Origin: Mycobacteriales bacterium
GTDB lineage: Bacteria; Actinomycetota; Actinomycetes; JAFAQI01
Length of the DNA stretch: 61,660 nucleotides
Assembly (NCBI GenBank): GCA_035550055.1
Contig: DASZRO010000029.1
Coordinates: forward strand, 1 to 61,660
Direction of reading: 5' to 3'
The notes beneath the pieces are model-generated. The model saw only the letters and a list, made by a program, of their open reading frames with translations. It was not told the origin of the DNA and searched no databases. Each line of letters opens with the position of its first letter. Positions within the stretch are counted from its first letter, which is position 1. The translations under genes and the position numbers were made by a program. This document shows, piece by piece, positions 24,988 to 33,785 of this stretch.

Positions 24988-25877
24988 CGCGCGACCAGCT
25001 GCCCGTCGACGATCGCCAGCCTGGCGGCCCGGGCCCGGCCGACCGCGATGCCGAGTCCGCGTGCGACGTTCACCGCGACGCCGAACTCGTAACCGTTGCG
25101 GGCGTCGGTCGCGGCCTGCCGTGCGGTGCTGCGCAGGCTCGCGTCGGTCAGTCGGCGACCGGCTTGGTGGCCGGCGAGCTTGGCCACCTTGTGCCGAAGC
25201 GCGCCGGCGCCGACGCCGTACCCGAACGACGCGCGCAGCGCGTCCCGCCGGCTGCGCCACTGGGTGTGCGACACGACGGCGGCGGGCTCGTAGCGGCCGA
25301 CCCAGCCCTCGCGCATCGCCCGCCACATCAGGTCGGTGTCTTCGGCGCTTCGCAGGGGGGCGCCGACCCCGAGCAGCTCGTCGAACCCGCCGAGCTCGGT
25401 CCAGCACGCCCGGCTCACGGCGAGGTTGGCGCCGTGCCCGATGTGGCTCGCGTCGTCGCCTCCGGCGTACCTGCGAGGGACCGCGTCCAGCAGCACCGAG
25501 ACCGGCTGACCTCGGCCGGCGGCCACCACCTGCCCCGTGACGAACCCGAGCCGCTCGCCGTCGAGCGCGGCCGTGGCGAACCGGTCGCGGATGGTTGCCG
25601 CCCAGTCGGGCTGAGGGGTGCAGTCGTCGTCGGTGAACGCGACGACGTCCGCTGTCGTCGCGCGGAACGCGGCGTTGCGAGCCCGGGCCAACCCGGCCCG
25701 GTCCACCCGCGTCGAGCGCAGCCCGTGGTCGGCGGCGACCGTTCGGGTGGCCTCGCCGGTCGATGCGGAGTCGACCACCAGGAGCTCGTCGGCCTGCTGG
25801 GCGATCAGGGCCGGCAGGCATTCGCGCAACCGCTGCGGCCGGTCGCGGGAGCACACCACCACCGCAACGGTCACCAC
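24984..25877 (-). CDS. GT2-family glycosyltransferase
   Basis: 297 residues. The GTG at 25877 has GGGAG nine bases upstream; a longer open frame exists but would run through inverted-repeat element B. GT-A landmarks: TVAVVVCSRDRPQRLRECL, VAFTDDDCTPQPDW (DxD), GGFDELLG...SAEDTDLMWRA and SHTQWRSRRDAL. It heads a two-gene minus-strand unit with the GT4 gene. Divergently it faces the GT4 gene at 25996 across element B. Related by sequence pattern to the GT2 genes at 21872, 30835 and 31743. Confidence 0.86.
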   Translation of the reverse strand: MVTVAVVVCSRDRPQRLRECLPALIAQQADELLVVDSASTGEATRTVAADHGLRSTRVDRAGLARARNAAFRATTADVVAFTDDDCTPQPDWAATIRDRFATAALDGERLGFVTGQVVAAGRGQPVSVLLDAVPRRYAGGDDASHIGHGANLAVSRACWTELGGFDELLGVGAPLRSAEDTDLMWRAMREGWVGRYEPAAVVSHTQWRSRRDALRASFGYGVGAGALRHKVAKLAGHQAGRRLTDASLRSTARQAATDARNGYEFGVAVNVARGLGIAVGRARAARLAIVDGQLVAR

Positions 25878-25890
25878 CTCCCCATTCTCC

Positions 25891-25979
25891 CGTGAGCGAA
25901 CGGCACATAGGTACTGCTCCGGCGATACCGGTGGCACCTGCGTACCGCTACGGCAGTAGCTATGTGCCATCCGCTCACG
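25891..25979. repeat. Inverted-repeat element B between divergent glycosyltransferase genes
   Basis: Arms of 20 bases (CGTGAGCGAACGGCACATAG at 25891-25910 and its reverse complement, 18 of 20 positions, at 25960-25979) enclose a 49-base centre containing GCGATACCGG. Size and layout match element A although the arms differ. It lies in the 5' leader of the minus-strand GT2 gene and ends five bases before the -10 box of the plus-strand GT4 gene. A shortened relative occurs at 42720. Confidence 0.85.
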
Positions 25980-25983
25980 CGGG

Positions 25984-25989
25984 TAGCGT
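25984..25989 (+). promoter_or_regulatory. -10 box (TAGCGT) for a leaderless GT4 transcript
   Basis: TAGCGT lies six bases before GTG 25996 and just outside the right arm of element B, so folding or protein binding at B could affect this promoter. Confidence 0.45.
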
Positions 25990-25995
25990 CCTCGC

Positions 25996-27186
25996 GTGCG
26001 GGTCGTGGTGGTCAGCGCCTGGGAGCCCTGGCGTACGACGGACGGCGCCGCCTTCATCCTCGACCACCAGCTGCGCCGCCTCGCCGGGCGCCACGAGATC
26101 ACGTTGCTCGCCGCCGGCGCTCCGGTGCCCGAGGTGTCGCCGGTGCCGGAGGCCGCCGGCCGGTACGCCGAGGCGAGCGTGAGCTGGTTCGGCCCCGAGG
26201 TCTCACCGCTGGCCGACTACCTGTTCCGGCTCGGCTGGTCGGCCCGGCACGGCGAGCCGGCGCACGTCCGCTTCGTCGAACGGGCTGGGTTGCTCGCGGC
26301 CTTCGACGACGCGATCGAGCGCGGCGCCGACGTGGTCCATCTGCACGGCTGGGGCACCGCCCGGCTGGCCGAGCGAGCGGGCGCCGTCCCCGCGGTGCAC
26401 GTCGCGGTCGACCCGTGGGCGCTCAACTTCGCCAACCGCCGGACCTCCCCGCTGCGACGGTGCCTGGATCGCAACCAGCCGGCCCGGGTGGCGCGCCACG
26501 AGCAACGGCACTACCCGGCTGCCGCCGCAGTCGTCGTCGTCACCGAGGCCGACGCCGAAGCGCTTCGTCCGGTCGCCGCGCCGACCACCGTCGAGGTCAT
26601 CCCCAACGGCGTCGAGCCAGGCCCGGACCCGACCGACCCTGCTGCGGACCCGCCGGTGATCGGCTTTCACGGCGTGTTCGACAGCCAGGCCAACGTCGCG
26701 GCGGCGGTGTCGCTGGTCACCGAGATCCTGCCGCGGGTCCGGGCGAGCGTGCCCGGCGTCCGCGTGCTGCTCGCCGGCCGGCGGCCACCGAGCCTCGTAC
26801 GCGACTTGGCGGGACCGGCCGTCGAGGTTCGCGCGGACGTCGACGACATCCGTGACGCCCTCCTCGACATGAGCGTGCACGTCGACTGGATGACTTCCGG
26901 CGCCGGGATCAAGAACAAGGTCCTCGAGGCGATGGCGGCTGCCCGGCCGGTGGTTGCCTCCGCCGCCGGAGCTCAGGGCATCGGCGCGGGCGACGGCCTG
27001 ACGGTGGCCCCCGACCTCGACGCGGCGGCTGCCGCGATCGTTGCGCTGCTGCGCGACCCGGCGGCACTGCGTACGGCGGGGACGGCCGCGCGTGAGCGCG
27101 TTGTCGCCGACTTCAGCTGGGACGACAACGCGCGAGCGCTCGAGCGACTGTGGGCGCGGGTCGCCGACGTGAGAGCGGCGTCGTGA
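25996..27186 (+). CDS. GT4-type glycosyltransferase
   Basis: 396 residues, leaderless GTG start. VRVVVVSAWEPWRTTDGAA opens a GT-B fold; HLHGWGTARLAERAG lies in the acceptor domain; VEVIPNGVEPGPDP and VIGFHGVFDSQANVAAAV mark the linker and donor domain; GAGIKNKVLEAMAAARPVVASAAG holds the EX7E-equivalent. This form (GxGxKxKxLEAMA) is typical of the sugar-PEP-CTERM/stp1-type GT4 branch. It overlaps the next GT4 gene by four bases (GTGA). Specificity unknown. Confidence 0.86.
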   Translation: MRVVVVSAWEPWRTTDGAAFILDHQLRRLAGRHEITLLAAGAPVPEVSPVPEAAGRYAEASVSWFGPEVSPLADYLFRLGWSARHGEPAHVRFVERAGLLAAFDDAIERGADVVHLHGWGTARLAERAGAVPAVHVAVDPWALNFANRRTSPLRRCLDRNQPARVARHEQRHYPAAAAVVVVTEADAEALRPVAAPTTVEVIPNGVEPGPDPTDPAADPPVIGFHGVFDSQANVAAAVSLVTEILPRVRASVPGVRVLLAGRRPPSLVRDLAGPAVEVRADVDDIRDALLDMSVHVDWMTSGAGIKNKVLEAMAAARPVVASAAGAQGIGAGDGLTVAPDLDAAAAAIVALLRDPAALRTAGTAARERVVADFSWDDNARALERLWARVADVRAAS

Positions 27187-28226
27187 AGATCGAGGTCGTC
27201 ACGTGGCATCTGCCTCACCCCGACGGGACCGCGACCGGCCGCCACGTGTTCGCGATCTGGGACGCCGTCCGGCAGCAGGGCCACGACGTGACCGCCTGGT
27301 GCTGGGGTAGCCCGCCCGACGGCCTGACGCCGCCGCCGTGGGTGCGCTGCTCGCCGTATCACGACCCGGGCGGCTGGCGCCGCAAGCCGGCGACGCTGGT
27401 GCGTCCGCGTGCCGGGCTGGCCTCGGTCGGCTGGCAGCCGAGCGCCGACGCGGTGGCGTGGGCCGAGGAACCGGAGTCCTACGCCGCGATCGCCCAGGCC
27501 GCCAAGCGCGGCGTCACGATCTATCACTCGGAGCGGCTCGACGCGGTGGCGCTGCGCCGCCCGCGACCCGCCGTCATGCAGTCGATGCGGGCCGAGCGCC
27601 ACGTCGTGCGTCACGCCGACGTCGCGATCACGTTCTCCGCGCGGGTGGCGCGTGTGACCGGGATAGGCGAGCTGTGTCCGGTGACGCTGCCGATCCCGGT
27701 CGCGCCGCTCGACCCGGTGGCCGAGCCGGTCGCGGTCATGATCGCCGACTGGGCGTGGCAGCCGAACCAGGCGGCTTCGCACCGGCTGTTCACCCACTGG
27801 CAGACCGTGCGTGAGGCGCTGCCCGACGCCAAGCTGCTGATCGCCGGACGCGGCATGAGCGACCGGGCGGTTCCCCCGGGCGTCGAGGTCGTCGGTGAGG
27901 TGGCCACGCCGAGCGACGCGCTGCGGCGGGCCGCCGTGCTCGCCTTCCCGTGCCCGCCGACGAGTGGCCCGAAGATGAAGGTGCTCGACGCGCTCGCCTG
28001 GGGGCTGCCGGTCGTCACGACCCGCGCCGGGGTCGAGGGCATCCAGGTCGCGGAGCCGGCGGTCGCCGTCGCCGACGACGCGGGCTTCGCGTCGGCGCTG
28101 ATCGACGTGCTCGGCGACCCGGCGCGGCGCGCCGAGATGGCAGCCGCTGGTCGCGCCGCCGTACTCGCCCATCACACGCCGCAACAGGCGGCGGCCGCGC
28201 GGCTGGCGCTGATCAGCCGCCTCTAG
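27183..28226 (+). CDS. GT4-type glycosyltransferase
   Basis: 347 residues; the GTG overlaps the previous stop. The N-terminus (KIEVVTWHLPHPDGTATGRH) and VAVMIADWAWQPNQAASHRL mark a GT-B protein of the same branch as its neighbour. The donor motif is GPKMKVLDALAWGLPVVTT, in which the usual second Glu of EX7E is Asp. The C-terminus overlaps the convergent polymerase gene by 14 bases. Second and last gene of this short plus-strand unit. Confidence 0.83.
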   Translation: MKIEVVTWHLPHPDGTATGRHVFAIWDAVRQQGHDVTAWCWGSPPDGLTPPPWVRCSPYHDPGGWRRKPATLVRPRAGLASVGWQPSADAVAWAEEPESYAAIAQAAKRGVTIYHSERLDAVALRRPRPAVMQSMRAERHVVRHADVAITFSARVARVTGIGELCPVTLPIPVAPLDPVAEPVAVMIADWAWQPNQAASHRLFTHWQTVREALPDAKLLIAGRGMSDRAVPPGVEVVGEVATPSDALRRAAVLAFPCPPTSGPKMKVLDALAWGLPVVTTRAGVEGIQVAEPAVAVADDAGFASALIDVLGDPARRAEMAAAGRAAVLAHHTPQQAAAARLALISRL

Positions 28227-30084
28227 CCCCCACGGGGACCGGGTCGTCGACCAGATGCAGGTCGAACAGGTCGTCGCTGAACGCCGACGGCTCGGGCAGC
28301 GGCCGCCGCCGGCGCCGATACGGCAGCGGGGCGATGAACCCGATCGCGAGACCCACCGCGGCGCCCGACGCCGGTGCGGTCCGCCAGAAGGTGGCCCGGG
28401 ACTTCACCGGTGGGGTGTAGACGAGGGTCTGGAACGCGTCGAGGTAGGAGGCCTGGCGCAGCGTCGCGGTCAGGTGGGAGTACGCCGCGAGGGTCCGATC
28501 GGCGCTCGGTGAGCTGATCCGCATCGTGCCGACACCGGCCGCGCCGTAGTCGTCCAGACATGAGATGTGCACCCCCATCGACTGCTGGAGGTCGTCGGCC
28601 ACCTGGCAGACCGTGGCGATCAGCAGCCGACCCGAGGTGACCGCGTCGTAGACGCCGGTGTTGCGCTGCGGCGTCACCGTCGAGAACTGCCGCTCCTGGG
28701 AAACCGTGACCGGGGCGAGCAGCATCGCCGCCAGGCCGACGAGCGCGCCGGCCGAGGAGAACGTCACGATCCGCCGGAACGACCATTTCGGCATCAGCGC
28801 CCGGCCGAGCTCCGGCTCCGCGGTCGCGGTGGCGAGCGCCACCATGAGCATCGCGAGCTCGGCCGGCTGGCTCAGCAACAGCGCGTCGTCGACCAGGCCG
28901 CTGAACAAGAACGCGAGGAAGCCGAGTGCGCAGCCCACGACGATGGTGCGCCGGGTCTTGTCGAGCAGCCGGATGCCGCGGCAGGACTGGAAGAGTGCGG
29001 TGACGCACACGACGAGCAGGATGGCCGCGCCGACCGCGCCGGTGTCCCCGTAGGCGTAGAGGTAGAAGTTGTCGGTCGTCGGTACGCCGATCGTCTGCAA
29101 CCCGCCGATGCCGAGGCCGAGGTAGGCGTGGTGGGAGACCGCGTCGAGGATCGGCGGCAGCCGCTGGAAGCGGACGCCGACCGATCCCTGGTCGGTCTTC
29201 AGCGACAGGTGATGCCGGATCGCTCCGTCAAAGAAGAACAACCCGACCGCCACCAGCACGCTCGACGAGGCGAGCAGCACGGCGCGGCGTTCCATGAGCA
29301 GGATCGCCAGCAGGATGAAGACGACCGGGATCGCGGCCGCGGCGCTGCGGGCGTAGGTCCAGTAGATCGCGGCGAACGTCAGGAGCATCAGCGGGATGCT
29401 CCACGTCACCAAGCGCTTGGCCCGCAGCAGGTAGATGGTGGCGAGCGGCAGCACCATGATCGCCACCCACGCATAGCCCAGGGCGAACTCGGCGCTCGAG
29501 CGCACCCGCAGGTGCCCGGCGCGGGTCTCCAGCACGTGCGCGGCCGTCGTAGACCCGGACTCGCCGGCGAGGTTGAACAGGTGCTCGCCGTAGGACTGCC
29601 TGGTGAAGTGCTCGAGGATCGCGATCGCCGCCGACACACCGAAGCTGACCAGCACCGTCTTCACGACGAACCGCGGGTTGTCGACCCATCGGCACAACGC
29701 GAGCATCACGACGTAGAAGCCGGCGACGAACGCCAGGTTGATCAAGCGCTGCAAACCGACCGTGGGGATGCCGCCGGGGGGTGCGAACGCCAGCCCGTTG
29801 GTCGTCCATGTCACGACGAGCAGCGCCAGCGCCAGATGCAGCGGGGTGGACCGGAACAGCCGGTTCCAGCCGCCCTGCTTGCCCATCGTCGCCAGGCGCA
29901 CCGCCGCCGCGCCGATCAGGACGTGGTTGACGGTCGCGTAGGAGGTGAGCATGTGCGGCGCGACGAGCGTCGCGGGGACGAGCATCGTGGAGGCCACGAG
30001 CAGCCCGACCACCGCCGTCGGGCGGGAGTACAGGCAGATCAGTACGCCGAGCAGCGTGCCGCCGTCGATCAGCAGTACGCCCAT
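28213..30084 (-). CDS. O-antigen polymerase/ligase (Wzy/WaaL fold) with C-terminal Wzz-like domain
   Basis: 623 residues. Ten or so helices span residues 1-420. The O-antigen ligase/polymerase signature is present: a long loop with RVRSSAEFALGY, then FQRLPPILDAVSHHAYLGLGIGG and DNFYLYAYGDTGAVGA. Unusually, a further helix (about 442-459) is followed by about 110 extracytoplasmic residues (SQERQFSTVTPQRNTGVYD... through SRATFWRTAP) and a final helix (about 570-586), an arrangement like a Wzz-type chain-length regulator. It probably joins repeat units at the outer face of the membrane and may set chain length itself. A separate Wzz-like gene lies 26 bases upstream on the same strand. Confidence 0.78.
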   Translation of the reverse strand: MGVLLIDGGTLLGVLICLYSRPTAVVGLLVASTMLVPATLVAPHMLTSYATVNHVLIGAAAVRLATMGKQGGWNRLFRSTPLHLALALLVVTWTTNGLAFAPPGGIPTVGLQRLINLAFVAGFYVVMLALCRWVDNPRFVVKTVLVSFGVSAAIAILEHFTRQSYGEHLFNLAGESGSTTAAHVLETRAGHLRVRSSAEFALGYAWVAIMVLPLATIYLLRAKRLVTWSIPLMLLTFAAIYWTYARSAAAAIPVVFILLAILLMERRAVLLASSSVLVAVGLFFFDGAIRHHLSLKTDQGSVGVRFQRLPPILDAVSHHAYLGLGIGGLQTIGVPTTDNFYLYAYGDTGAVGAAILLVVCVTALFQSCRGIRLLDKTRRTIVVGCALGFLAFLFSGLVDDALLLSQPAELAMLMVALATATAEPELGRALMPKWSFRRIVTFSSAGALVGLAAMLLAPVTVSQERQFSTVTPQRNTGVYDAVTSGRLLIATVCQVADDLQQSMGVHISCLDDYGAAGVGTMRISSPSADRTLAAYSHLTATLRQASYLDAFQTLVYTPPVKSRATFWRTAPASGAAVGLAIGFIAPLPYRRRRRPLPEPSAFSDDLFDLHLVDDPVPVGARGG

Positions 30085-30110
30085 TGGTTACGCCCCGCGG
30101 CTTTCGCCGG

Positions 30111-30746
30111 CTACCAGCGACGGCGCAGCAGGTCCGCGACGATCAGGAACGCTGCGCACACCACGACGAAGGCGACCCCTGCCGAGACCAGCTCCTTCTT
30201 CGTCGACACGGCCACCTTGATACCGAGCCCGGGGTTGCTGACCTCGGTGAGCGTCACCCGATCGGGTGACGGGATGCCGAGCTTCGACTGCTGCTGGCGG
30301 ACGTAGGTGATCAGCTCGTTGGTTGCGGCCTGGGCGATCGTCTCCGCCTGCTGCGGGTTCTGGCCCTGGGCGAACAGGTCGATCGTGAACGTCGACGGCG
30401 ACATCAGCGAGCTCAGTGCTCCCTCGATCTCGCCGACCGGGAGGCCGACCTGCTGCGCGACCGGGGCCGAGATGACCTGCGTCTGGAGCAGGCCGGCGTA
30501 GTAGAAGCGCAGCCGCTGGAGCTTGGCGAGAGTCGCGTCGCCGGTGTCCTGGAGCACCTGCAGCGGCTGGTCGATCAGCATGATCGAGTAGCTGATGTAG
30601 TGGGTCGGCTTCGACCGCTGGTAGAGCGCCGCGCCGGCTCCGGCCAGCAGCGAGAGCACCAGCGCGAGGATGACGGTCAGGGCGCTGACCTCGATCGGGA
30701 GGCGCCTGCGGGGACGCGGAGCGGTCCTCACCTCGTCGGCCAGCAC
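30111..30746 (-). CDS. Wzz-like polysaccharide chain-length/co-polymerase protein
   Basis: 211 residues with two membrane helices, near the N-terminus (LTVILALVLSLLAGAGAALY) and the C-terminus (SAGVAFVVVCAAFLIVADLL), flanking an extracytoplasmic domain of about 125 residues that contains SPSTFTIDLFAQGQNPQQAE and a Pro-rich approach to the second helix (LTEVSNPGLGIKVAVST). This is the layout of Wzz/CapA-type co-polymerases; there is no attached tyrosine kinase. GTG 30746 is chosen because TAGCGT lies seven bases upstream. It is paired with the Wzy-type gene downstream. Confidence 0.75.
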   Translation of the reverse strand: MLADEVRTAPRPRRRLPIEVSALTVILALVLSLLAGAGAALYQRSKPTHYISYSIMLIDQPLQVLQDTGDATLAKLQRLRFYYAGLLQTQVISAPVAQQVGLPVGEIEGALSSLMSPSTFTIDLFAQGQNPQQAETIAQAATNELITYVRQQQSKLGIPSPDRVTLTEVSNPGLGIKVAVSTKKELVSAGVAFVVVCAAFLIVADLLRRRW

Positions 30747-30753
30747 GCGCGCC

Positions 30754-30759
30754 ACGCTA
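30754..30759 (-). promoter_or_regulatory. -10 box (TAGCGT) for the wzz-wzy unit
   Basis: Read on the minus strand TAGCGT ends seven bases before GTG 30746, fitting a leaderless transcript. Confidence 0.4.
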
Positions 30760-30834
30760 CCGGGAGCGGCCGTTGGACGTGCCGAGGTCCGCTCCGTGGG
30801 CGTCCGTCTCGGGTGCGTGTGGCAGTCTGCGGCG

Positions 30835-31746
30835 GTGCAGGAGAGCGGGGTCGCCGCGGTGACCGTCGTGGTGCCGACCCGCGACCGCCCGCAGCAGCTG
30901 GCGGCGTGTCTCGCGTCGGTTCGCGGCGCGCTGCGCCCCGGCGACGAGCTCGTCGTGGTCGACAGCGCCTCCACGGACGGCGACGCCGTGGCCGCGGTCG
31001 CGACGGGCGCTGCGGCGCGCGTCGTTCGATGCCCGCTTCCCGGCGTCAACCGGGCGCGCAACGCCGGCTGGCGGGCCGGCCGCCACTCGGTCGTCCTGTT
31101 CACCGACGACGACGTGGTCGTCGACGCCGGCTGGCGCGACGCCCTCGCCGCCGCCGTGACGGCGGGCGAGGACATCGGCTTCGTCACCGGACGGGTGTTG
31201 CCGCCGGACGGCGAGCAGCCCTCACGCGATGTCGCGATCAAACGCGACGACCTCCCGGCAACCTACGACGCGACGAGCGTCGGCAACCTCGGCCACGGCG
31301 CGAGCCTGGCGATCCGGCGGCCGGTCCTCGACCGCATCGGCGGATGGGACGAGTCGATGGGCACCGGCGGGCGGTTCGGTGCCGCGCCGGAGCACGACCT
31401 GTTCGACCGTTGCTTTGCGGCCGGCTACGCCGGCCGCTACGAGCCGAAGGCACTCGCCTGGCACGCGCAGTGGCGCGGGCCTCGCCGGCTGCTGCTGCTC
31501 GACCTCCGCTACGGGTACGGCGCCGGCGCCCGGCTGGCCAAGCTGTGGCGGCTGGACCGGCGACGCGCCCGGTTGGTGACCGCTGACTACTTCGGTGGAA
31601 GCGGGCGCGAGCTGATGCGCGAGCTGCGGGCCGGCCAGGGCTACCCGGCTCTCGGGACGTTCCTCCGGCTGGTCGCGATGCCGGTCGGGCTGCTGCGGGC
31701 GCTGTTCGTCCCCATCGACGACGGCCACTACCGGGCGCGCGAGTGA
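30835..31746 (+). CDS. GT2-family glycosyltransferase
   Basis: 303 residues, GT-A fold. TVVVPTRDRPQQLAACLASV starts the domain; VVLFTDDDVVVDAGW is the metal-binding DxD; LDRIGGWDESMGTGG and APEHDLFDRCF form the acceptor region. GTG 30835 is preceded by CAGTCT at six bases, a possible leaderless -10; the long in-frame extension would cross the divergent wzz promoter. The C-terminus has a hydrophobic patch (VAMPVGLLRALFVP). It overlaps the next GT2 gene by four bases and the two are clear paralogs. Confidence 0.85.
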   Translation: MQESGVAAVTVVVPTRDRPQQLAACLASVRGALRPGDELVVVDSASTDGDAVAAVATGAAARVVRCPLPGVNRARNAGWRAGRHSVVLFTDDDVVVDAGWRDALAAAVTAGEDIGFVTGRVLPPDGEQPSRDVAIKRDDLPATYDATSVGNLGHGASLAIRRPVLDRIGGWDESMGTGGRFGAAPEHDLFDRCFAAGYAGRYEPKALAWHAQWRGPRRLLLLDLRYGYGAGARLAKLWRLDRRRARLVTADYFGGSGRELMRELRAGQGYPALGTFLRLVAMPVGLLRALFVPIDDGHYRARE

Positions 31747-32699
31747 GCACCAGCGGCGTCGACCTGACACGCCGGCCGCGACCGGCCTTGTCGGTGGTCG
31801 TGGCGACCTGCGGGCGACCCGAGCTGCTCGACGCGGCACTGGTCAGCCTGCGCGCGGCGCTGGCGGACTCCGACGAGCTCGTCGTCGTCGAGTCGGGCTC
31901 GGCCGAACCGGAGCCGGTGTGGCAGGTCGCCCGCCGGCACGGCGCCACCCTGCTCGTCGCCGACGAGCGAGGAGTGTCGCGGGCCCGCAACCTCGGGTGG
32001 CGAAAGGCGGCCCACGACCTCGTCGCCTTCGTCGACGACGACGTGCGGGTGCGCCCCGGATGGGCCGATGCGATGGCACGCGCGCTCGCCTCCCACCCGG
32101 GTGCGGCGTTCGTCGCCGGCCGGATCGACCTGCCCGAGGGCCAGGGGACGCTGTCGCTGACGGTCAAGGACGACCCGTCACCCCAGGAGTACGACGCGAG
32201 CTCCGGCGGGGCGCTCGGTCACAGCGCGAACCTCGGGATGCATCGCGCCGTGCTCGCGCAGGTCGGCGGGTTCGACGAGGCGATGGGGCCGGGCACCCGC
32301 TGGCCGGCGGGCGAGGACCCCGACCTGCTCGACCGGGTGCTGGCGACCGGCGCGCACGGCTGGTACGAGCCCGCCGCCGCGGCCTACCACGAGCACTGGC
32401 GGCGGGCCCGCCAGTACATCGCGCTCCAGCACAGCTACGGCCGCGGCGCCGGTGCCCGGCTGGCGAAGCTGGCGCGCACCGACCGCCGCCGGTTCCGGGT
32501 GGTCGCCGCCGACGACCTGTGGCGCTGGGGGCTCGCCTCGATCGGCCGCGAGCTCGGCAAGCGCGACTGGCTGCGAGCGGCGGGTTCCGTGCTGAGGCTC
32601 GGCGGCATGGTCCGGGGAATGGTGACCGCGCTCGTCGTACCCGTCGAGGGCGGCCACTTCCGCCCCGCGGCTCACCGTCGGCGCGGCAGCTCTTCGTAG
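31743..32699 (+). CDS. GT2-family glycosyltransferase
   Basis: 318 residues. LSVVVATCGRPELLDAALVSL, GVSRARNLGWRKAAHD, VAFVDDDVRVRPGWAD (DxD), VGGFDEAMGPGTRWPAGEDP and YEPAAAAYHEHWRRARQY are GT-A landmarks. It ends with the same GG-M-VTALVVPVEGGHFRP-type segment as its upstream neighbour (ALFVPIDDGHYR), so the pair arose by duplication. Its last 28 bases overlap the convergent GT4 gene. Confidence 0.85.
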   Translation: MSTSGVDLTRRPRPALSVVVATCGRPELLDAALVSLRAALADSDELVVVESGSAEPEPVWQVARRHGATLLVADERGVSRARNLGWRKAAHDLVAFVDDDVRVRPGWADAMARALASHPGAAFVAGRIDLPEGQGTLSLTVKDDPSPQEYDASSGGALGHSANLGMHRAVLAQVGGFDEAMGPGTRWPAGEDPDLLDRVLATGAHGWYEPAAAAYHEHWRRARQYIALQHSYGRGAGARLAKLARTDRRRFRVVAADDLWRWGLASIGRELGKRDWLRAAGSVLRLGGMVRGMVTALVVPVEGGHFRPAAHRRRGSSS

Positions 32700-33748
32700 A
32701 GGGCGTCGACCCGGGCGGTGCAGCGGCGCACGTCCCACTGCGCCACGTGGTCGATCGCCGCCGCCCCGAGCCGGCTGGCGAGGTCACGGTCACGCAGCAG
32801 CCGGATGAGCGCGGCCGCGAGGGCCGACGGGTCCGCTTCGGGGACCAGCAGCCCGGTACGCCCGTCCTCGACGTACTCCGGGATGCCGCCGTGACGGGTC
32901 GACACCACCGGCCGCCCGGTCGCGCCGGCCTCCAGGTTGACCAGCAGCAGGCTCTCCGCGTCCCCGGTCCGGCCGGTCCGGCTCGGCGTGACGACGACGC
33001 TCGCCCGCCGCAGCTCGTCGCGGACCTGGTCGTGACGGCGCGCCACCTGCGGCCGCAGATGCGTCACCGACGGCGGCGGATCGGCGAGCAGCGGCGCGAG
33101 ATCACCGTCACCCAGCACCCGCAGCCGGGCGTCGGGCACGTCCGCGAGCACCTCGGGCCAGGCCGCGAGCAGGACGTCCAGTCCCTTCTTCTCGACCAGG
33201 CGCCCGACGTAGGTGACTGTCGGCGGTCCGTCGGGCAGCGGCGCGGGCGAGAAGAACTCGGTGTCGACGCCGCTGGGAATGACCCGGATCTGCTCGTCGG
33301 TGAACCCGACGGCCTTGGCGGCGGCGGCGAGGAACCGGGACGGGACGATCGCGGCGTCCACCCGGCCGACGACCCGGTCGTAGTAGCCGGGTTTCTCGGT
33401 GACCAGGCCGGTGACGTCCTGGCCGTGCAGCGAGAGCACGTACGGGCGGCTGCCGACGCTGTCGAGCACGTCCGGGGCGGCGTAGCCGAAGTGGACGTGG
33501 AGCAGTTCGCTACGGGTGAGCGCGAGCAGCGGTCCGAGCTGCGCCCGCAGCGCGGCGTACTTGTAGCGGTCGGGGACGCGGTCGCGCAGATGGCACAGCG
33601 TGTAGCGCGGGCGCAGGTCGTAGGCCTCTAGGTGCCACCACCCCTGCCGGCTGATGACGACCGACCGATGGCGCGAGTTCCGGACGTGCGCCGCGACGAA
33701 CCCGGCGGACAGGTCGAGCCAGCGGTCGATGTAGTGCGCCACCTTCAT
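32672..33748 (-). CDS. GT4-type glycosyltransferase
   Basis: 358 residues from ATG 33748 (GAGGGTG 12 bases upstream); a GTG at 33760 would add four residues but has no ribosome site. MKVAHYIDRWLDLSAGFVAAH, VLSLHGQDVTGL, VIPSGVDTEFF, VTYVGRLVEKKGLDVLL and DAESLLLVNLEAGATGRPVV give a GT-B glycosyltransferase similar to colanic-acid-type WcaL proteins. It is a lone minus-strand gene divergent from the methyltransferase, separated by only 37 bases. Confidence 0.86.
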   Translation of the reverse strand: MKVAHYIDRWLDLSAGFVAAHVRNSRHRSVVISRQGWWHLEAYDLRPRYTLCHLRDRVPDRYKYAALRAQLGPLLALTRSELLHVHFGYAAPDVLDSVGSRPYVLSLHGQDVTGLVTEKPGYYDRVVGRVDAAIVPSRFLAAAAKAVGFTDEQIRVIPSGVDTEFFSPAPLPDGPPTVTYVGRLVEKKGLDVLLAAWPEVLADVPDARLRVLGDGDLAPLLADPPPSVTHLRPQVARRHDQVRDELRRASVVVTPSRTGRTGDAESLLLVNLEAGATGRPVVSTRHGGIPEYVEDGRTGLLVPEADPSALAAALIRLLRDRDLASRLGAAAIDHVAQWDVRRCTARVDALYEELPRRR

Positions 33749-33785
33749 GACGGTCGTCACCCTCGCACAACGGCAGAATGACGTG

